Position numbers and translations under genes: made by a program. Below the pieces are notes generated by a model, which had not been told where the DNA came from, did no database searches, and worked only from the letters and a program-made list of their open reading frames with translations. DNA of 64,000 bases from an uncultured Bacteroidota bacterium (lineage in GTDB: Bacteria; Bacteroidota; Bacteroidia; Chitinophagales; Chitinophagaceae), in NCBI GenBank assembly GCA_903824665.1, contig CAIJXT010000025.1, positions 62,001-126,000 of the forward strand, read 5' to 3'. Below are positions 29,108 to 38,626 of the stretch, piece by piece (position 1 is the stretch's first letter; every line of letters starts with the position of its first letter).

Positions 29108-29115
29108 TACTTTTG
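29108..29115 (+). promoter_or_regulatory. -7 element of the RNase P RNA promoter
   Basis: TACTTTTG matches TAnnTTTG and ends about 4-6 bases before the predicted 5' end of rnpB. No well-placed TTG is seen upstream. Confidence 0.6.
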
Positions 29116-29118
29116 ACC

Positions 29119-29487
29119 CACTACAATGCCGGGCTATCGCCTGTATCCACTGAGATATTGGAGGAAAGTCCGGACAGCACAGAGCAGCGCACTACCTAAC
29201 GGGTAGGCTCCGGGCAACTGGAGACAGAAAGTGCCACAGAAAATAACCGCCTGCAATTGCAGGTAAGGGTGAAAATGTAGTGTAAGAGACTACAGTGCGG
29301 CCGGGTGACCGGTTGCAGGGGTAAACCTTGCGTGCTGAAATGCCAAATAAGCATGCGCTTGAGGATAGCTCGTCCGATGCATGTGGGTTGGCAGCGAGAG
29401 GCAGCGTGCGAGCGTTGTCCCAGATAAATGATAGCCCATTCCGCATCACTGCGGGAGGACAGAATCCGGCTTACAGGCATTGTGGTT
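29119..29487 (+). ncRNA. rnpB: RNase P RNA
   Basis: Catalytic RNA of RNase P, which matures tRNA 5' ends. Conserved blocks: GAGGAAAGTCCGGAC near 29160, GACAGAAA and CACAGAAAATAACCGC near 29222-29250, AGGGTGAAAA near 29265, and the 3' block GACAGAATCCGGCTTACAG near 29458-29476. ACAATGCC near 29123 pairs with GGCATTGT near 29477 to close helix P1, and CCTGTA pairs with TACAGG. A run of seven T follows the 3' end. The ends are estimated from P1 and the T run. The minus-strand frames across it are spurious. Confidence 0.95.
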
Positions 29488-29500
29488 TTTTTAAAGCAAA

Positions 29501-29528
29501 CGCTTCGCACCGGATAGGGCACGAAGCG
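29501..29528 (-). terminator. Hairpin between rnpB and the DUF6249 gene
   Basis: On the minus strand GCTTCGTGCC pairs with GGTGCGAAGC (two G-U pairs) around CTATCC and is followed by TTTGCTTT. It lies 35 bases past the DUF6249-type stop, so it probably ends that gene. Confidence 0.6.
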
Positions 29529-29563
29529 CTGATACACTAAAAGATAGAGTTTTAGGTCAAACC

Positions 29564-29947
29564 TTATTTGCTATCGCGGCCAATCTGGGTCCAATGCTTC
29601 TTTTCAATAAAATAGGAGAGCACCAAACCGAGTCCACCACCAATAGCAATCAGTGAGAAGTAGATGGCAGGATTGTCACCCTGATATTCTTTGCCAGCAG
29701 CTGTCATTACCCAATGGTTGGTATTGATGTCGATAAAGTAAGCAATCAACAATCCCATTCCGGCACCAGCCATGAGCAATCCCCATTTCAGGCTAACAAA
29801 GTGTCGGGGTCTGGGGTCGGTGATACGTGGGTTGATTCCTCTTTCTATTAACGCCATGTTTTCCTTGTTCCTGATATAAACAATACCGAATATCAGCCCG
29901 AAAAGGGTAAGGGGTACGAGTGTTGCGACTATTACTTCTGGTCCCAT
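29564..29947 (-). CDS. DUF6249-like membrane protein
   Basis: 127 residues with three membrane helices: about 4-24, 52-72 and 94-112. The segment YIRNKENMALIERGINP after the first helix is typical of small Bacteroidota membrane proteins grouped as DUF6249. The N-terminus is outside or periplasmic and the C-terminus is charged (IEKKHWTQIGRDSK). No function is known. It stands alone between rnpB and the ECF sigma gene, ending toward rnpB. Confidence 0.72.
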   Translation of the reverse strand: MGPEVIVATLVPLTLFGLIFGIVYIRNKENMALIERGINPRITDPRPRHFVSLKWGLLMAGAGMGLLIAYFIDINTNHWVMTAAGKEYQGDNPAIYFSLIAIGGGLGLVLSYFIEKKHWTQIGRDSK

Positions 29948-30177
29948 ATTTGTGGTTTTTTAAGTTTTTTTAATTTGGTTGACGAGTTGTTATTGCAATA
30001 ACTACAAACTATGACGACCAATTTGCAATTTTGGTTACAGGAATTTTCCGGTGTTAATAAAAACCGGCCCCAAGACGTTAAAATAGTGTGTTTTGTCGTT
30101 AGCTTAATTTCATAGTTTCTGAAACGGATATTTTCATTGAATGTGTAACCTTTGCACTATTACTGCCGTCTTACCTC

Positions 30178-30756
30178 ATGATGCACTCCCGCGAAGACGA
30201 TTTATTGGTTATCCGATCTGTACTACAGGGGCGGCAGTCTGATTTTGCCATCCTTGTTCAGCGATATAGTCAATATGTTTTCACGCTGGCGTTCAGATTT
30301 GTGCCTGTCAGGGAGGTAGCTGAGGAACTGGCACAGGATGCTTTTGTAAAAGCATACACAAACCTGGCCGGTTTCCGGGGAGAAAGTAAGTTCAGCACAT
30401 GGCTTTATACCATTGTGCATACTACATGCCTGTCCTATCTGCGCAGAAAGAATAACTCTGCCCTGCTGTTAGATGAGGAGATGCTGACTCAAATCTATGA
30501 CCAGAAGTACCATTCACAACCCACCCACCGTTCTGAGCAAAATAGCCAACGGATGCTTCTGGACAAGGTGATCGGTCAGTTGCCTGCCAATGAGGCTGAG
30601 GTGATTTGCCTTTTTTACCAGGCCGGCCAATCGGTAGAGGAAATCTCTGTAATTACAGGTGCTACAACTGCAAATGTGAAAGTAAGGCTGTACAGAGCAA
30701 GGCAAAAGCTGAAAGACATAATTGAACAATGTTATAAAAAGGAATTGATCGAATAG
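30178..30756 (+). CDS. ECF-type RNA polymerase sigma factor
   Basis: 192 residues. Region 2 spans about residues 22-88, with the -10 recognition and core-binding part ELAQDAFVKAYTNL and the aromatic FSTWLYTIVHTTCLSYLRR. Region 4 spans about 130-185: LPANEAEVICLFYQAGQSVEEISVITG, then the helix-turn-helix end TTANVKVRLYRARQKL. It is the RpoE-like group used for envelope or environmental stress. ATG 30178 gives the standard short lead. The putative anti-sigma gene follows 77 bases downstream. The regulon cannot be read from this window. Confidence 0.95.
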   Translation: MMHSREDDLLVIRSVLQGRQSDFAILVQRYSQYVFTLAFRFVPVREVAEELAQDAFVKAYTNLAGFRGESKFSTWLYTIVHTTCLSYLRRKNNSALLLDEEMLTQIYDQKYHSQPTHRSEQNSQRMLLDKVIGQLPANEAEVICLFYQAGQSVEEISVITGATTANVKVRLYRARQKLKDIIEQCYKKELIE

Positions 30757-30833
30757 GGTGATTACCAAGCTTACGGGAAAATGCCGATAAGAATTGAACA
30801 GAACGATTTTCTTACTAATTTTATGACAACAAC

Positions 30834-31343
30834 ATGGATTCCAGAGCAATTGTAGAGCAACAGATTTGGGCGTATATCGATGGCGAATGTATGCCTGATG
30901 AGTACCAGCGTATTGCTATGCTTATACGGGAGAATGATGACTGGCGTGCAATTCACGGCGAGTTGCTGCAGGTGCACGAGGGTATTTCTGCCCAGTTGGA
31001 ACTTCACACCCCCCATGTACGGTTTTCAGGCAATGTTATGGATGCCATTGCTGCACTGCCTGCCACACAAAATGCACGATTTACAATCAACAAAAAGGTA
31101 ATTTCCGTAATTGCAGGCGTCTTTATATTTACTATTTCAGCTCTGCTGTTGTATATGCTCGTTAGTACTAACTGGGCTGCTCCAGTAAGGGATTTAGGCC
31201 TTACTGATATACAGATTCCGAAGGTAGCCATTACGGCACAGTACCGGCAAATTGTCCTGAACTCGGCAATGGGCCTCATTGTTATGCTTGGGTTAGTGTT
31301 TTTTGAACAAGCAATTCGAATGAAGCGGCATGTTCATCACTAA
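30834..31343 (+). CDS. Putative membrane anti-sigma factor
   Basis: 169 residues. The N-terminal about 75 residues form a soluble helical part (EQQIWAYIDGECMPDEYQRIAMLI, then an HGELLQVHEGI helix) such as that used by anti-sigma factors to hold ECF sigma. There is no HxxxCxxC zinc motif. Two membrane helices follow (about residues 86-107 and 145-162). It sits directly after the ECF sigma gene on the same strand, which is the main reason for the call. The signal it senses is unknown. Confidence 0.72.
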   Translation: MDSRAIVEQQIWAYIDGECMPDEYQRIAMLIRENDDWRAIHGELLQVHEGISAQLELHTPHVRFSGNVMDAIAALPATQNARFTINKKVISVIAGVFIFTISALLLYMLVSTNWAAPVRDLGLTDIQIPKVAITAQYRQIVLNSAMGLIVMLGLVFFEQAIRMKRHVHH

Positions 31344-31536
31344 AAGTGGTTTCTGTCTTTATCCAATTGCTATTTCGGGCTTTGCAATTACTTTCTAATT
31401 CTATCCTTTTGACCTGCACCGGGCGAGGTAGTTTAGTCTTAAAATAGCGGTGTGACGTCAATCATTCTGATTACTGACCCAGATCATTCATCTCCCGGTT
31501 AGCAGTACCGAAATTTGTAGTACAAAATTGAATTGT
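31344..31536. other. Short noncoding interval
   Basis: About 190 bases between the anti-sigma gene and the DUF2892 gene. I see no gene, hairpin or consensus promoter; AAATTTGTAG near 31511 is only a poor -7 match. Confidence 0.4.
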
Positions 31537-31737
31537 ATGAAAACCAACATGTTGTTTTGGGACAGGGTACTTAGGATGTTTCTGGCAATTGCAATAGCCG
31601 TGCTGCATTTTAGCGGGGTGATACCTGCCGGGGTGGGTTTATGGCTGATGATTATTGCGGTGGTATTTATGATTACGAGCTATACTGGGTTTTGTCCATT
31701 GTATGGTATGTTCGGATACCGGCCAAAGAGTCATTGA
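31537..31737 (+). CDS. DUF2892 family small membrane protein
   Basis: 66 residues from the ATG at 31537 (an in-frame TTG/ATG three codons earlier is less likely). Two membrane helices and the family end TGFCPLYGMFGY are present: the CPLY motif is the DUF2892 hallmark, often found attached to rhodanese domains (YgaP). Here it is a stand-alone membrane unit. It may assist sulfur-handling proteins, but no such gene is near. Confidence 0.88.
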   Translation: MKTNMLFWDRVLRMFLAIAIAVLHFSGVIPAGVGLWLMIIAVVFMITSYTGFCPLYGMFGYRPKSH

Positions 31738-31841
31738 TCTGAAGGTGTGGAGACATTGTTAAAAGTCTAAGAAATATCGGTTCAGTGCTATGGAAAATTG
31801 ACTGAATTGGATAATTTTGATTCAACTAAAACAACCACCAC

Positions 31842-32258
31842 ATGAAGAAGATTTTACTGCTCGCAGCGGCTGCGCTGACACTGTGCACTACACCCAGCAT
31901 GGCTGGATTTGTAACCAAAAAGCATGCTACATCTGTAGCTGCCGAAAGATTTGTAAGTAACGAAGCACCAACGGTAACCAATGCAGCGGCTGCTGATGAG
32001 GCTCCAGCGGCGCAGGTACAAGAGCACGCAAGTAAGCAAACAATTGTATCCAAGGTAATGCACAAATTGGCAAAGGCAAGTGCTGAAATACCAAAAGTTC
32101 TGTATATTGTAATGTCCATAGTTGCTCTCGGATGGCTGGCAATGGGTATCAATGATGATTTTGAAGATTGGGATTGGGTAATAGCGCTGTTACTGTCTAT
32201 TTTGTGGTTGCCTGGTGTTATCTATTCCCTGATCAAAATGAAGAAGTATTACAAATAA
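31842..32258 (+). CDS. YqaE/Pmp3 family membrane protein
   Basis: 138 residues. A signal-like N-terminus (MKKILLLAAAALTLCTTPSMA) and an Ala-rich linker lead to the two-helix Pmp3/YqaE domain: LYIVMSIVALGWLAMGINDDFEDWDWVIALLLSILWLPGVIYSLIKM has the two membrane helices with a short DWDW-containing loop. In other organisms Pmp3 members affect membrane potential under salt or cold stress. Its closeness to the sigma/anti-sigma pair and DUF2892 gene hints at an envelope-stress cluster, but that is inference. Confidence 0.88.
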   Translation: MKKILLLAAAALTLCTTPSMAGFVTKKHATSVAAERFVSNEAPTVTNAAAADEAPAAQVQEHASKQTIVSKVMHKLAKASAEIPKVLYIVMSIVALGWLAMGINDDFEDWDWVIALLLSILWLPGVIYSLIKMKKYYK

Positions 32259-32453
32259 CAATCTGGTTTCAGAAAATGATACAGGAGATGGGGATGCCGG
32301 CAAGGTGTCCCCTTTTCTTTGCTTCCAACCGATTGGGATTAACAAACGGAATCAAATACCTTTATACATTGACATCTGCTAATAGCCATTGAGTATACTT
32401 TATTGCTATCGCATGTTTACCTAAACAACAACCAATTGAATCTGGTCTATATT

Positions 32454-33578
32454 ATGAGTGTGTTGCTGACGGCAGGTTATACTGTGCTGATGCTTGTGTA
32501 CAGAAAAGGTTGGTTCAAAGTGCCTGAGTTTACGCTTTCTGCATTGTATGTGCCGTCAACCAGAATATCGGTGATCGTTCCGGCACGTAATGAGGCCGGT
32601 AATATAGGTGCCTGCCTGGAGTCGCTGCTGAACCAGAAATACCCTGACTACCTGTACGAGGTGATCGTGGTAGACGATCATTCAGAAGATGATACTGTGG
32701 GTATCGCGTATGAATATGCCCGGGACAATATTCGTTGCATCAGCCTGTCGGAGTTTATTCCTATGGGTAACCCTGTCAATTCGTATAAGAAAATTGCAAT
32801 TGCAGCGGGCATCAACCAAAGCACTGGCGAACTGATTGTGACTACCGACGCTGACTGCACACTACCGAATACCTGGCTGATGCATATTGCCGCTATGTAT
32901 GAACAGCGCCAACCAGTAATGATCGTTGCACCCGTGATCTATACGATAAAGCGGAATCTGGTCCAGTTGTTTCAGCTGATCGATTTTATGAGTATGCAGG
33001 GGATAACTGCTGCTGCACACGCGCTGAAGCTGGGTAATATGAGCAATGGTGCTAATCTGGCATTCCGGAAAACGGCTTTCGATACGGTAGGGGGGTATGA
33101 TGGCATACAATCTATGGCATCTGGTGATGACTACCTGCTGATGATGAAAATGAACAAGCTGGCACCCGATGGAATTTGCTATCTGAAATCGGCTAATGCG
33201 ACAGTTTCAACATTGGCACAACCAGACTGGCGGAGCTTCTTTCAGCAGCGGATCCGATGGGCGTCCAAGTCGGGGAAGTACAATGATACCAGACTCACTC
33301 TCATACTTGTACTGGTTTACCTTTTCAACCTGATGCTGCTGGCACTTGCAGTAGGAAGTATATTCATTCCGGCTTTCCGCTTTATGACGGCAGCAATACT
33401 TGTAATAAAGATTGCAGCTGAATACTATTTTCTAAAACCTGTTGCGCGTTTTTTCAACAACGAATGGGTGCTTTGGTATTTTCCGTTTCTTCAGCCACTG
33501 CATGTATTATATATAGTGTCTGCCGGTTTTCTGGGATTTCTGGGTGGGTATGAATGGAAGGGTAGGAGAGTGAAATGA
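32454..33578 (+). CDS. Membrane-bound family 2 glycosyltransferase
   Basis: 374 residues from the ATG at 32454 (a TTG at 32403 would add 17 residues before the first membrane helix). The N-terminal helix is followed by a GT-A domain: ISVIVPARNEAGNIGACLESLL, VVDDHSEDDTV, TTDADCTLP (the DxD metal site) and SGDDYLLMMKM; the QQRIRWASKSGKY motif is the Q/RxxRW signature of processive-type GT2 enzymes. Three C-terminal membrane helices follow. Likely acts on lipid-linked envelope glycans; donor and acceptor are unknown. Faces pgk convergently, with a hairpin between. Confidence 0.92.
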   Translation: MSVLLTAGYTVLMLVYRKGWFKVPEFTLSALYVPSTRISVIVPARNEAGNIGACLESLLNQKYPDYLYEVIVVDDHSEDDTVGIAYEYARDNIRCISLSEFIPMGNPVNSYKKIAIAAGINQSTGELIVTTDADCTLPNTWLMHIAAMYEQRQPVMIVAPVIYTIKRNLVQLFQLIDFMSMQGITAAAHALKLGNMSNGANLAFRKTAFDTVGGYDGIQSMASGDDYLLMMKMNKLAPDGICYLKSANATVSTLAQPDWRSFFQQRIRWASKSGKYNDTRLTLILVLVYLFNLMLLALAVGSIFIPAFRFMTAAILVIKIAAEYYFLKPVARFFNNEWVLWYFPFLQPLHVLYIVSAGFLGFLGGYEWKGRRVK

Positions 33579-33711
33579 GCACTTGTACTATCCTGTATTC
33601 AATGAGCCCGATATAATCTGATCAATGCAGTAATGATGTTTAATGAATTGATAATCAGTATTTTGCTGATAAAGTGTTTTTGCCAATAAGTAGTTGGCTA
33701 TTGAAGCGGAG

Positions 33712-33756
33712 AAGAACAGAAGTATACAGATGCAATATTTGTATACTTCCGTTCTT
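33712..33756. terminator. Bidirectional hairpin between glycosyltransferase and pgk
   Basis: AAGAACAGAAGTATACA pairs with TGTATACTTCCGTTCTT at 16 of 17 positions around an 11-base loop, with a T-rich tail on the plus side. It lies 134 bases past the glycosyltransferase stop and 56 past the pgk stop. Confidence 0.7.
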
Positions 33757-33811
33757 GTTTTACTTATGTTTTTGCTGACCAGATAAACTGCAGTTGAAAT
33801 GACAAAGCAGG

Positions 33812-35026
33812 TTAGCCATTTTTGATAGCTGAGATGCCGGGCAATTCTTTCCCTTCAAAAAACTCGAGCATTGCTCCGCCGCCTGTAGAAACATAGCTTA
33901 CTTTGTCGGCAAGGTGGAATTTGTTGACTGCTGCCACGCTGTCGCCGCCACCCACCAGAGAGAAAGCACCATTGGCAGTAGCAGCTACAACTGCTTCTGC
34001 AATGGCTTTGGTGCCGTGCTGGAATTTCTCCATTTCGAACACGCCCATAGGACCGTTCCAGAGGATGGTTTTAGATTCGCTGACGATCTTACTGAACTGT
34101 GTTATAGCCATCTGACCAATATCGAGTCCCATCCATCCGGCTGGGATCTCGTTGCTGAGTGATGAGGAGGTAGCTGCATCTGCAGCGAACTTATCGGCAA
34201 GTATACTGTCTGCTGGTAAGTGGATACATACACCTTTGGCCTGAGCCTTGGCAAGTAGCTCTATGGCCATATCCAAACGGTCATCTTCGCAAAGCGAATT
34301 GCCAATGTGACCACCCTGTGCCTTGAAGAATGTGTAGGCCATGCCGCCGCCGATGATGATATCGGTTGCTTTTTCGAGCAGATTCTCGATGATCAGTATC
34401 TTGTCTGATACTTTGGCACCACCAATGATAGCTGTAAATGGTTTGCGGTTGTTGTGCATCACCTCTTCGGCTGCGCGCACCTCTCCTTCCATCAACAGGC
34501 CGAACATTTTCTTATCGCCGGGGAAAAATGCTGCAATCACCGCTGTAGATGCATGTGCCCTGTGTGCCGTACCAAAGGCGTCGTTTACATATACGTCGCC
34601 GAGTTTGGAGAGTTTTTCGGCAAAATCACGGTCTCCTTTTTCTTCCTGCTTGTAGTATCTGAGGTTTTCGAGCAGGAGTACCTGACCGGGTTGGAGGGCT
34701 GCAGCCTTTTGGGATGCGTCGTCGCTGATACAGTCGGCTGAGAACTGGACTGGCGTACCCAATAGGGTGGCGAGGTGCGTGGCAACGGGCTGCAACGAAA
34801 AGTCGGCGAGGGTGAGCTCGGGTTTCTTTTCGATGTCTTTGAGTGGGCGGCCCCAATGGCTCATCAGCACTACGCTGCCTCCATCGGCAATGACTTTGCG
34901 GATGGTGGGCAATGCGGCACGAATGCGTGTATCGTCGGTGATGGTGCCTTTTTTGATTGGGACATTAAAGTCGACGCGGATGAGTGCGCGCTGATTGGCG
35001 AAACTATGATTTGCGAAAACAGACAT
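33812..35026 (-). CDS. pgk: Phosphoglycerate kinase
   Basis: Converts 1,3-bisphosphoglycerate and ADP to 3-phosphoglycerate and ATP in glycolysis. 404 residues, normal length. RVDFNVPIKKG (RxDxNVP, near residue 17) and SHWGRP (SHLGRP) form the substrate site; LLLENLRYYKQEEKGD is the LENxRF motif; FTAIIGGAKVSDKI and VGGGDSVAA complete the nucleotide domain. Starts at ATG 35026, with a consensus N-terminus. It is transcribed in the same direction as gapA upstream, but a hairpin at 35076-35101 separates them. Confidence 0.97.
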   Translation of the reverse strand: MSVFANHSFANQRALIRVDFNVPIKKGTITDDTRIRAALPTIRKVIADGGSVVLMSHWGRPLKDIEKKPELTLADFSLQPVATHLATLLGTPVQFSADCISDDASQKAAALQPGQVLLLENLRYYKQEEKGDRDFAEKLSKLGDVYVNDAFGTAHRAHASTAVIAAFFPGDKKMFGLLMEGEVRAAEEVMHNNRKPFTAIIGGAKVSDKILIIENLLEKATDIIIGGGMAYTFFKAQGGHIGNSLCEDDRLDMAIELLAKAQAKGVCIHLPADSILADKFAADAATSSSLSNEIPAGWMGLDIGQMAITQFSKIVSESKTILWNGPMGVFEMEKFQHGTKAIAEAVVAATANGAFSLVGGGDSVAAVNKFHLADKVSYVSTGGGAMLEFFEGKELPGISAIKNG

Positions 35027-35075
35027 AATAAATGAGTGTTATTGGAATTAGAAAAAGCTTATTTGTCAAAATTAC

Positions 35076-35101
35076 AAAAGCCCCCTGAAAAGAAGGCTTT
35101 T
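35076..35101 (-). terminator. Hairpin between gapA and pgk
   Basis: AAAAGCC pairs with GGCTTTT. On the minus strand it is followed by a short T-containing tract. It lies 22 bases past the gapA stop and may attenuate read-through to pgk. Confidence 0.6.
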
Positions 35102-35122
35102 GTGCAATATTATATCAGAAAA

Positions 35123-36207
<1,085 letters not shown>

Positions 36208-36299
36208 GGAAATGTGTTAATGTGGATTAAATAGTTTAGGTGTTGATCCCGGTGGCAGACCGGTTGGTTACGGAAATGTGGTATTTGCGCTATTCGGCG

Positions 36300-36401
36300 T
36301 TTTTGCGCACTTTTCTGTTGAAATTTTGAAAAATGCTAAGTGGCTGATTATCAGTAGTATAGCATTTTATTTTTGCGCACTTCTTGCTCACTTTTGCGCA
36401 G
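36300..36401 (-). repeat. GTGCGCAAAAA element, copy 3, shortened form
   Basis: On the minus strand: a box at 36401 (TGCGCAAAAG-like), a decayed box (GTGAGCAAGAA, 36391-36381), a full box (36380-36370) and a full distal box (36310-36300). The middle arm is about 22 bases shorter than in the other copies and has its own inverted repeat, AAATGCTA with TAGCATTT. Confidence 0.65.
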
Positions 36402-36588
36402 ATAGGGATTAGGAATCCGGCATTTGGAATTGGGGGATGCAGCCCCATCCGGGCGTTAATCCTTTGAAATTGTATACTGTTTGGCGTGACACATCCGGGA
36501 ATTTTATCTGTTGAAATTGCATTGGGTTTGGAGTGGGGTAGTCCATGATAATAGTTTTCGGCGATGGTAATAAAAGACAGCGGATCTG

Positions 36589-36702
36589 TTTTTGCGCACT
36601 TTTTAGCGAAATTTCCTGTTTGGGCATTTTATGACTTAATGTGATGTTTAACTGTTCATTACGAATAGTGATTCGCTACATTTTTGCGCACTTTTTGCGC
36701 AC
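36589..36702 (-). repeat. GTGCGCAAAAA four-box element, copy 4
   Basis: 114 bp on the minus strand: full boxes at 36702-36692 and 36691-36681, a decayed box near 36628 (GCCCAAACAG) and a full box at 36599-36589. Offsets 0, 11, about 74 and 103 match copies 1 and 2. The flank AGTGGGAAGCAA and the inner TTAAGTCATAA are shared with copy 2. Confidence 0.75.
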
Positions 36703-36990
36703 TTGCTTCCCACTTTTCCTTTGGGACGGACGTGGTAAATCCAGAGTTTCAGACGTGTCGTTTTTTTTGTTCATTTCAGATTGGTTTTGGTATTTGGGCA
36801 TAAAGGTCGGACGGGTTTTGGGGATGGGCAAATTGGGTCTTCGGGACGGTACTGCCGGCTGCACATGATACTACAGAAACTGTATGTCATTAAAAAAAGT
36901 TTGCGCCGCGGGCTTGGGTTTGGGGCGAAAAAGGGTTTTTGTATTATGAAAATGATGTTGGGTGTGATGAGCGTAGTGACATTTATGGGA

Positions 36991-37056
36991 TGGGGATTGT
37001 TTTCGCAAGTGTGACGCTTGCGTTTTATAAGGACCGAGCGAGACGCTCGGACCAGG
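36991..37056 (+). repeat. 66-bp double-hairpin repeat, copy 1
   Basis: CGCAAGTGTGACGCTTGCG and CCGAGCGAGACGCTCGG are two adjacent short hairpins. About 57 of 66 bases agree with the copy at 38128-38193 in direct orientation. Confidence 0.75.
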
Positions 37057-37120
37057 TGAGGGGAGTTTTCCTTCTCTAATGAGCGCAGTGTTCTGGTCGA
37101 GGGAGTTGTCTCCTAACACA

Positions 37121-38023
37121 TCAGAATGATGTGTCGGGCTCGAGGGTAATGGTTTTTTCCTGGAGTATGTTGTTGGCATCGTCGTGGAGGCGTACGATGT
37201 AGGTGCCACTTTTGTCGCGCACGAGGTTGAGCTCAACGACTACAACGGATCCGTATTTGTCGCTGATAATGTTGTTTTCGACTTGTTTGTAGCGTTCGCC
37301 GCCTTCCTTATATACGGTGACGTAAACGTTGCGGTAGCCCTCATTTGCCTTCCAACTCATGTTGACATAGGCTCTTTCCTGGCCGTGGCGGATAACGGGA
37401 TGGTTGGCATTGCTAGCCAGTGTGTGCTCGACGAAGTAGTGGGGGACCTTCATTTTTCTGATGCCGGCTATGTATTTCACAAAATTCTCAGACACGGTAG
37501 GGATGTAGTGGGCATAGACCGTGCGGAGGGGATGGTTGTTGGTGAATGTCCAGACGGCATACTGAATGAGATGGGGATCGAGGCTATTGGCTTTGGCGTA
37601 GCGGAGTACATTGACGAGGGTAGTGTCGAGCTGACGGGCAAAGACGTATTTGATGCCTTTGTACGGGCAGGAGGCATGGCTATCGCCGCAGAAGGTCTGG
37701 AGAACTATGCTTTTTTTCTCTTTGGTGTTGAGGGTGATGACCTCGTCGCCGAGCAGTATGAGGGGCTGACACCTGATGCCCGAATCTTCGGGCCGGAACA
37801 ACATGCCGGGCAGAACGGTGATGATCATGGTATTAGGGCTGTTGTTGGTGAGCTCGAGGGTAAGGCCCTTGTTGCAGTAGCCGCCATTTGACTGCCCGAA
37901 GAGGCTTACTTTTTTGTCGGCGAGGGCTTTCTTTAGCGAGGTTCTTATTTCCTTGCCGTGTGCGCCGAGGGTAACGATCAAGAGCAGGGTACTCAACAAT
38001 CTAAAACGAAATGAGCCACTCAT
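37121..38023 (-). CDS. Secreted protein of unknown function
   Basis: 300 residues. The ATG at 38023 opens a signal peptide (MSGSFRFRLLSTLLLIVTLGAHG) and a mature protein starting KEIRTSLKK. I recognise no family. The middle is rich in beta-like sequence with CNKGLTLELTNNSPNTMIITVLPG (an Ig-like or DUF-type strand pair) and CGDSHASCP (possible disulfide). A helical segment follows (DTTLVNVLRYAKANSLDPHLIQYAVW). The C-terminal 80 residues (NVYVTVYKEGGERYK, GTYIVRLHDDANN) resemble a T9SS-like or FN3-like beta-domain, but no clear sorting motif is seen. It lies alone between two direct copies of a 66-bp repeat. Part of the accessory region 36.1-40.5 kb. Confidence 0.7.
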   Translation of the reverse strand: MSGSFRFRLLSTLLLIVTLGAHGKEIRTSLKKALADKKVSLFGQSNGGYCNKGLTLELTNNSPNTMIITVLPGMLFRPEDSGIRCQPLILLGDEVITLNTKEKKSIVLQTFCGDSHASCPYKGIKYVFARQLDTTLVNVLRYAKANSLDPHLIQYAVWTFTNNHPLRTVYAHYIPTVSENFVKYIAGIRKMKVPHYFVEHTLASNANHPVIRHGQERAYVNMSWKANEGYRNVYVTVYKEGGERYKQVENNIISDKYGSVVVVELNLVRDKSGTYIVRLHDDANNILQEKTITLEPDTSF

Positions 38024-38127
38024 AACAACCAGTTTTAGTTTTCTGAAATAAAAATACAACAATTACAATAGATAGAATCGCTATTTGTTGTGAAAATATT
38101 GTGTGGTTGTGCGGACTTTTTTTGGGG

Positions 38128-38193
38128 TGGGGATGGTTTTCGCAACCGTGACGCTTGCAATTTGAGAGGACCGAGCGAGACGCTTGGACCAGG
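38128..38193 (+). repeat. 66-bp double-hairpin repeat, copy 2
   Basis: Same order as copy 1: CGCAACCGTGACGCTTGCA, then CCGAGCGAGACGCTTGG and ACCAGG. It differs from copy 1 at about nine positions. The two copies bracket the gene at 37121-38023. Confidence 0.75.
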
Positions 38194-38211
38194 CGAAGTA
38201 AATAGGTAGGG

Positions 38212-38571
38212 CTATGTGTATATCTCTTCAATGTGTGCTTTATATGCCTGTAGGGTAGAAACAAGCAGTTCTACCGCTTTTCGGTAGTGTTCTTCCTCGC
38301 TAACACCTTTAGGCGGTGGTGTTTGAGCCATGTCTCTTATCTCCCTGAATAGCCCGTTAAATACCGCCCATTGCTCGTTTGGCATGGATACCTCCAATGC
38401 CCACATGATTAGCTTGCTTATCAGCTTTGCAAGATTGTCTGGGCTATTCTCGTAAACGTAGTTTGCGTAGCCGTGTTCAGGTTGGCGCAGCCAGTCAAGG
38501 AACTTGCCGGCACGGCGAAGATGCGCCTCTTTCTTTTCCTGATTTTTGAGTAATTCGGGGTCGAAATCCAT
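38212..38571 (-). CDS. Orphan hypothetical protein
   Basis: 119 residues from the ATG at 38571 (MDFDPELLKNQEKKE); the open frame reaches 38598 without support. It is soluble, mostly helical and charged, with no signal peptide. AGKFLDWLRQPEHGY, LAKLISKLIMWALEVSMP and SEEEHYRKAVELLVSTLQAYKAHIEEIY suggest a helical bundle. No family is recognised. It is divergent from the equally unrecognised gene at 38627, with 55 bases between the starts, an arrangement seen in linked accessory pairs. Confidence 0.6.
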   Translation of the reverse strand: MDFDPELLKNQEKKEAHLRRAGKFLDWLRQPEHGYANYVYENSPDNLAKLISKLIMWALEVSMPNEQWAVFNGLFREIRDMAQTPPPKGVSEEEHYRKAVELLVSTLQAYKAHIEEIYT

Positions 38572-38587
38572 AAAACAAATGTAGTAG

Positions 38588-38619
38588 TTGGGTATCAATT
38601 TTCAAAGGTGTTATATTTG
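38588..38619 (+). promoter_or_regulatory. Promoter of the 38627 gene, nearly leaderless
   Basis: TTG at 38588-38590, a 21-base spacer, then TATATTTG at 38612-38619. The ATG at 38627 begins 8 bases after the element, so the transcript probably starts at or very near the start codon. Confidence 0.65.
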
Positions 38620-38626
38620 TGATACC

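Larger units (their letters stand above)
36234..37120. other. Gene-poor interval upstream of gapA
   Basis: About 890 bases with no convincing gene. It holds two GTGCGCAAAAA elements and one copy of the 66-bp double-hairpin repeat (listed separately). A 22-codon frame MKMMLGVMSVVTFMGWGLFSQV (36947-37015) looks like a signal peptide without a mature protein and runs into the 66-bp repeat. Frames on either strand are otherwise low in quality. Confidence 0.5.

Noticed and set aside
36300-36702. CRISPR array in the GTGCGCAAAAA repeats
   Set aside because: Boxes are 11 bp, not 25-40 bp direct repeats, and spacers are not uniform; there are no cas genes.
36409-36864. Minus-strand frames of about 60-72 codons
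   Set aside because: They span the repeats, have low-complexity Pro/Arg/Lys content and no homology-like features.
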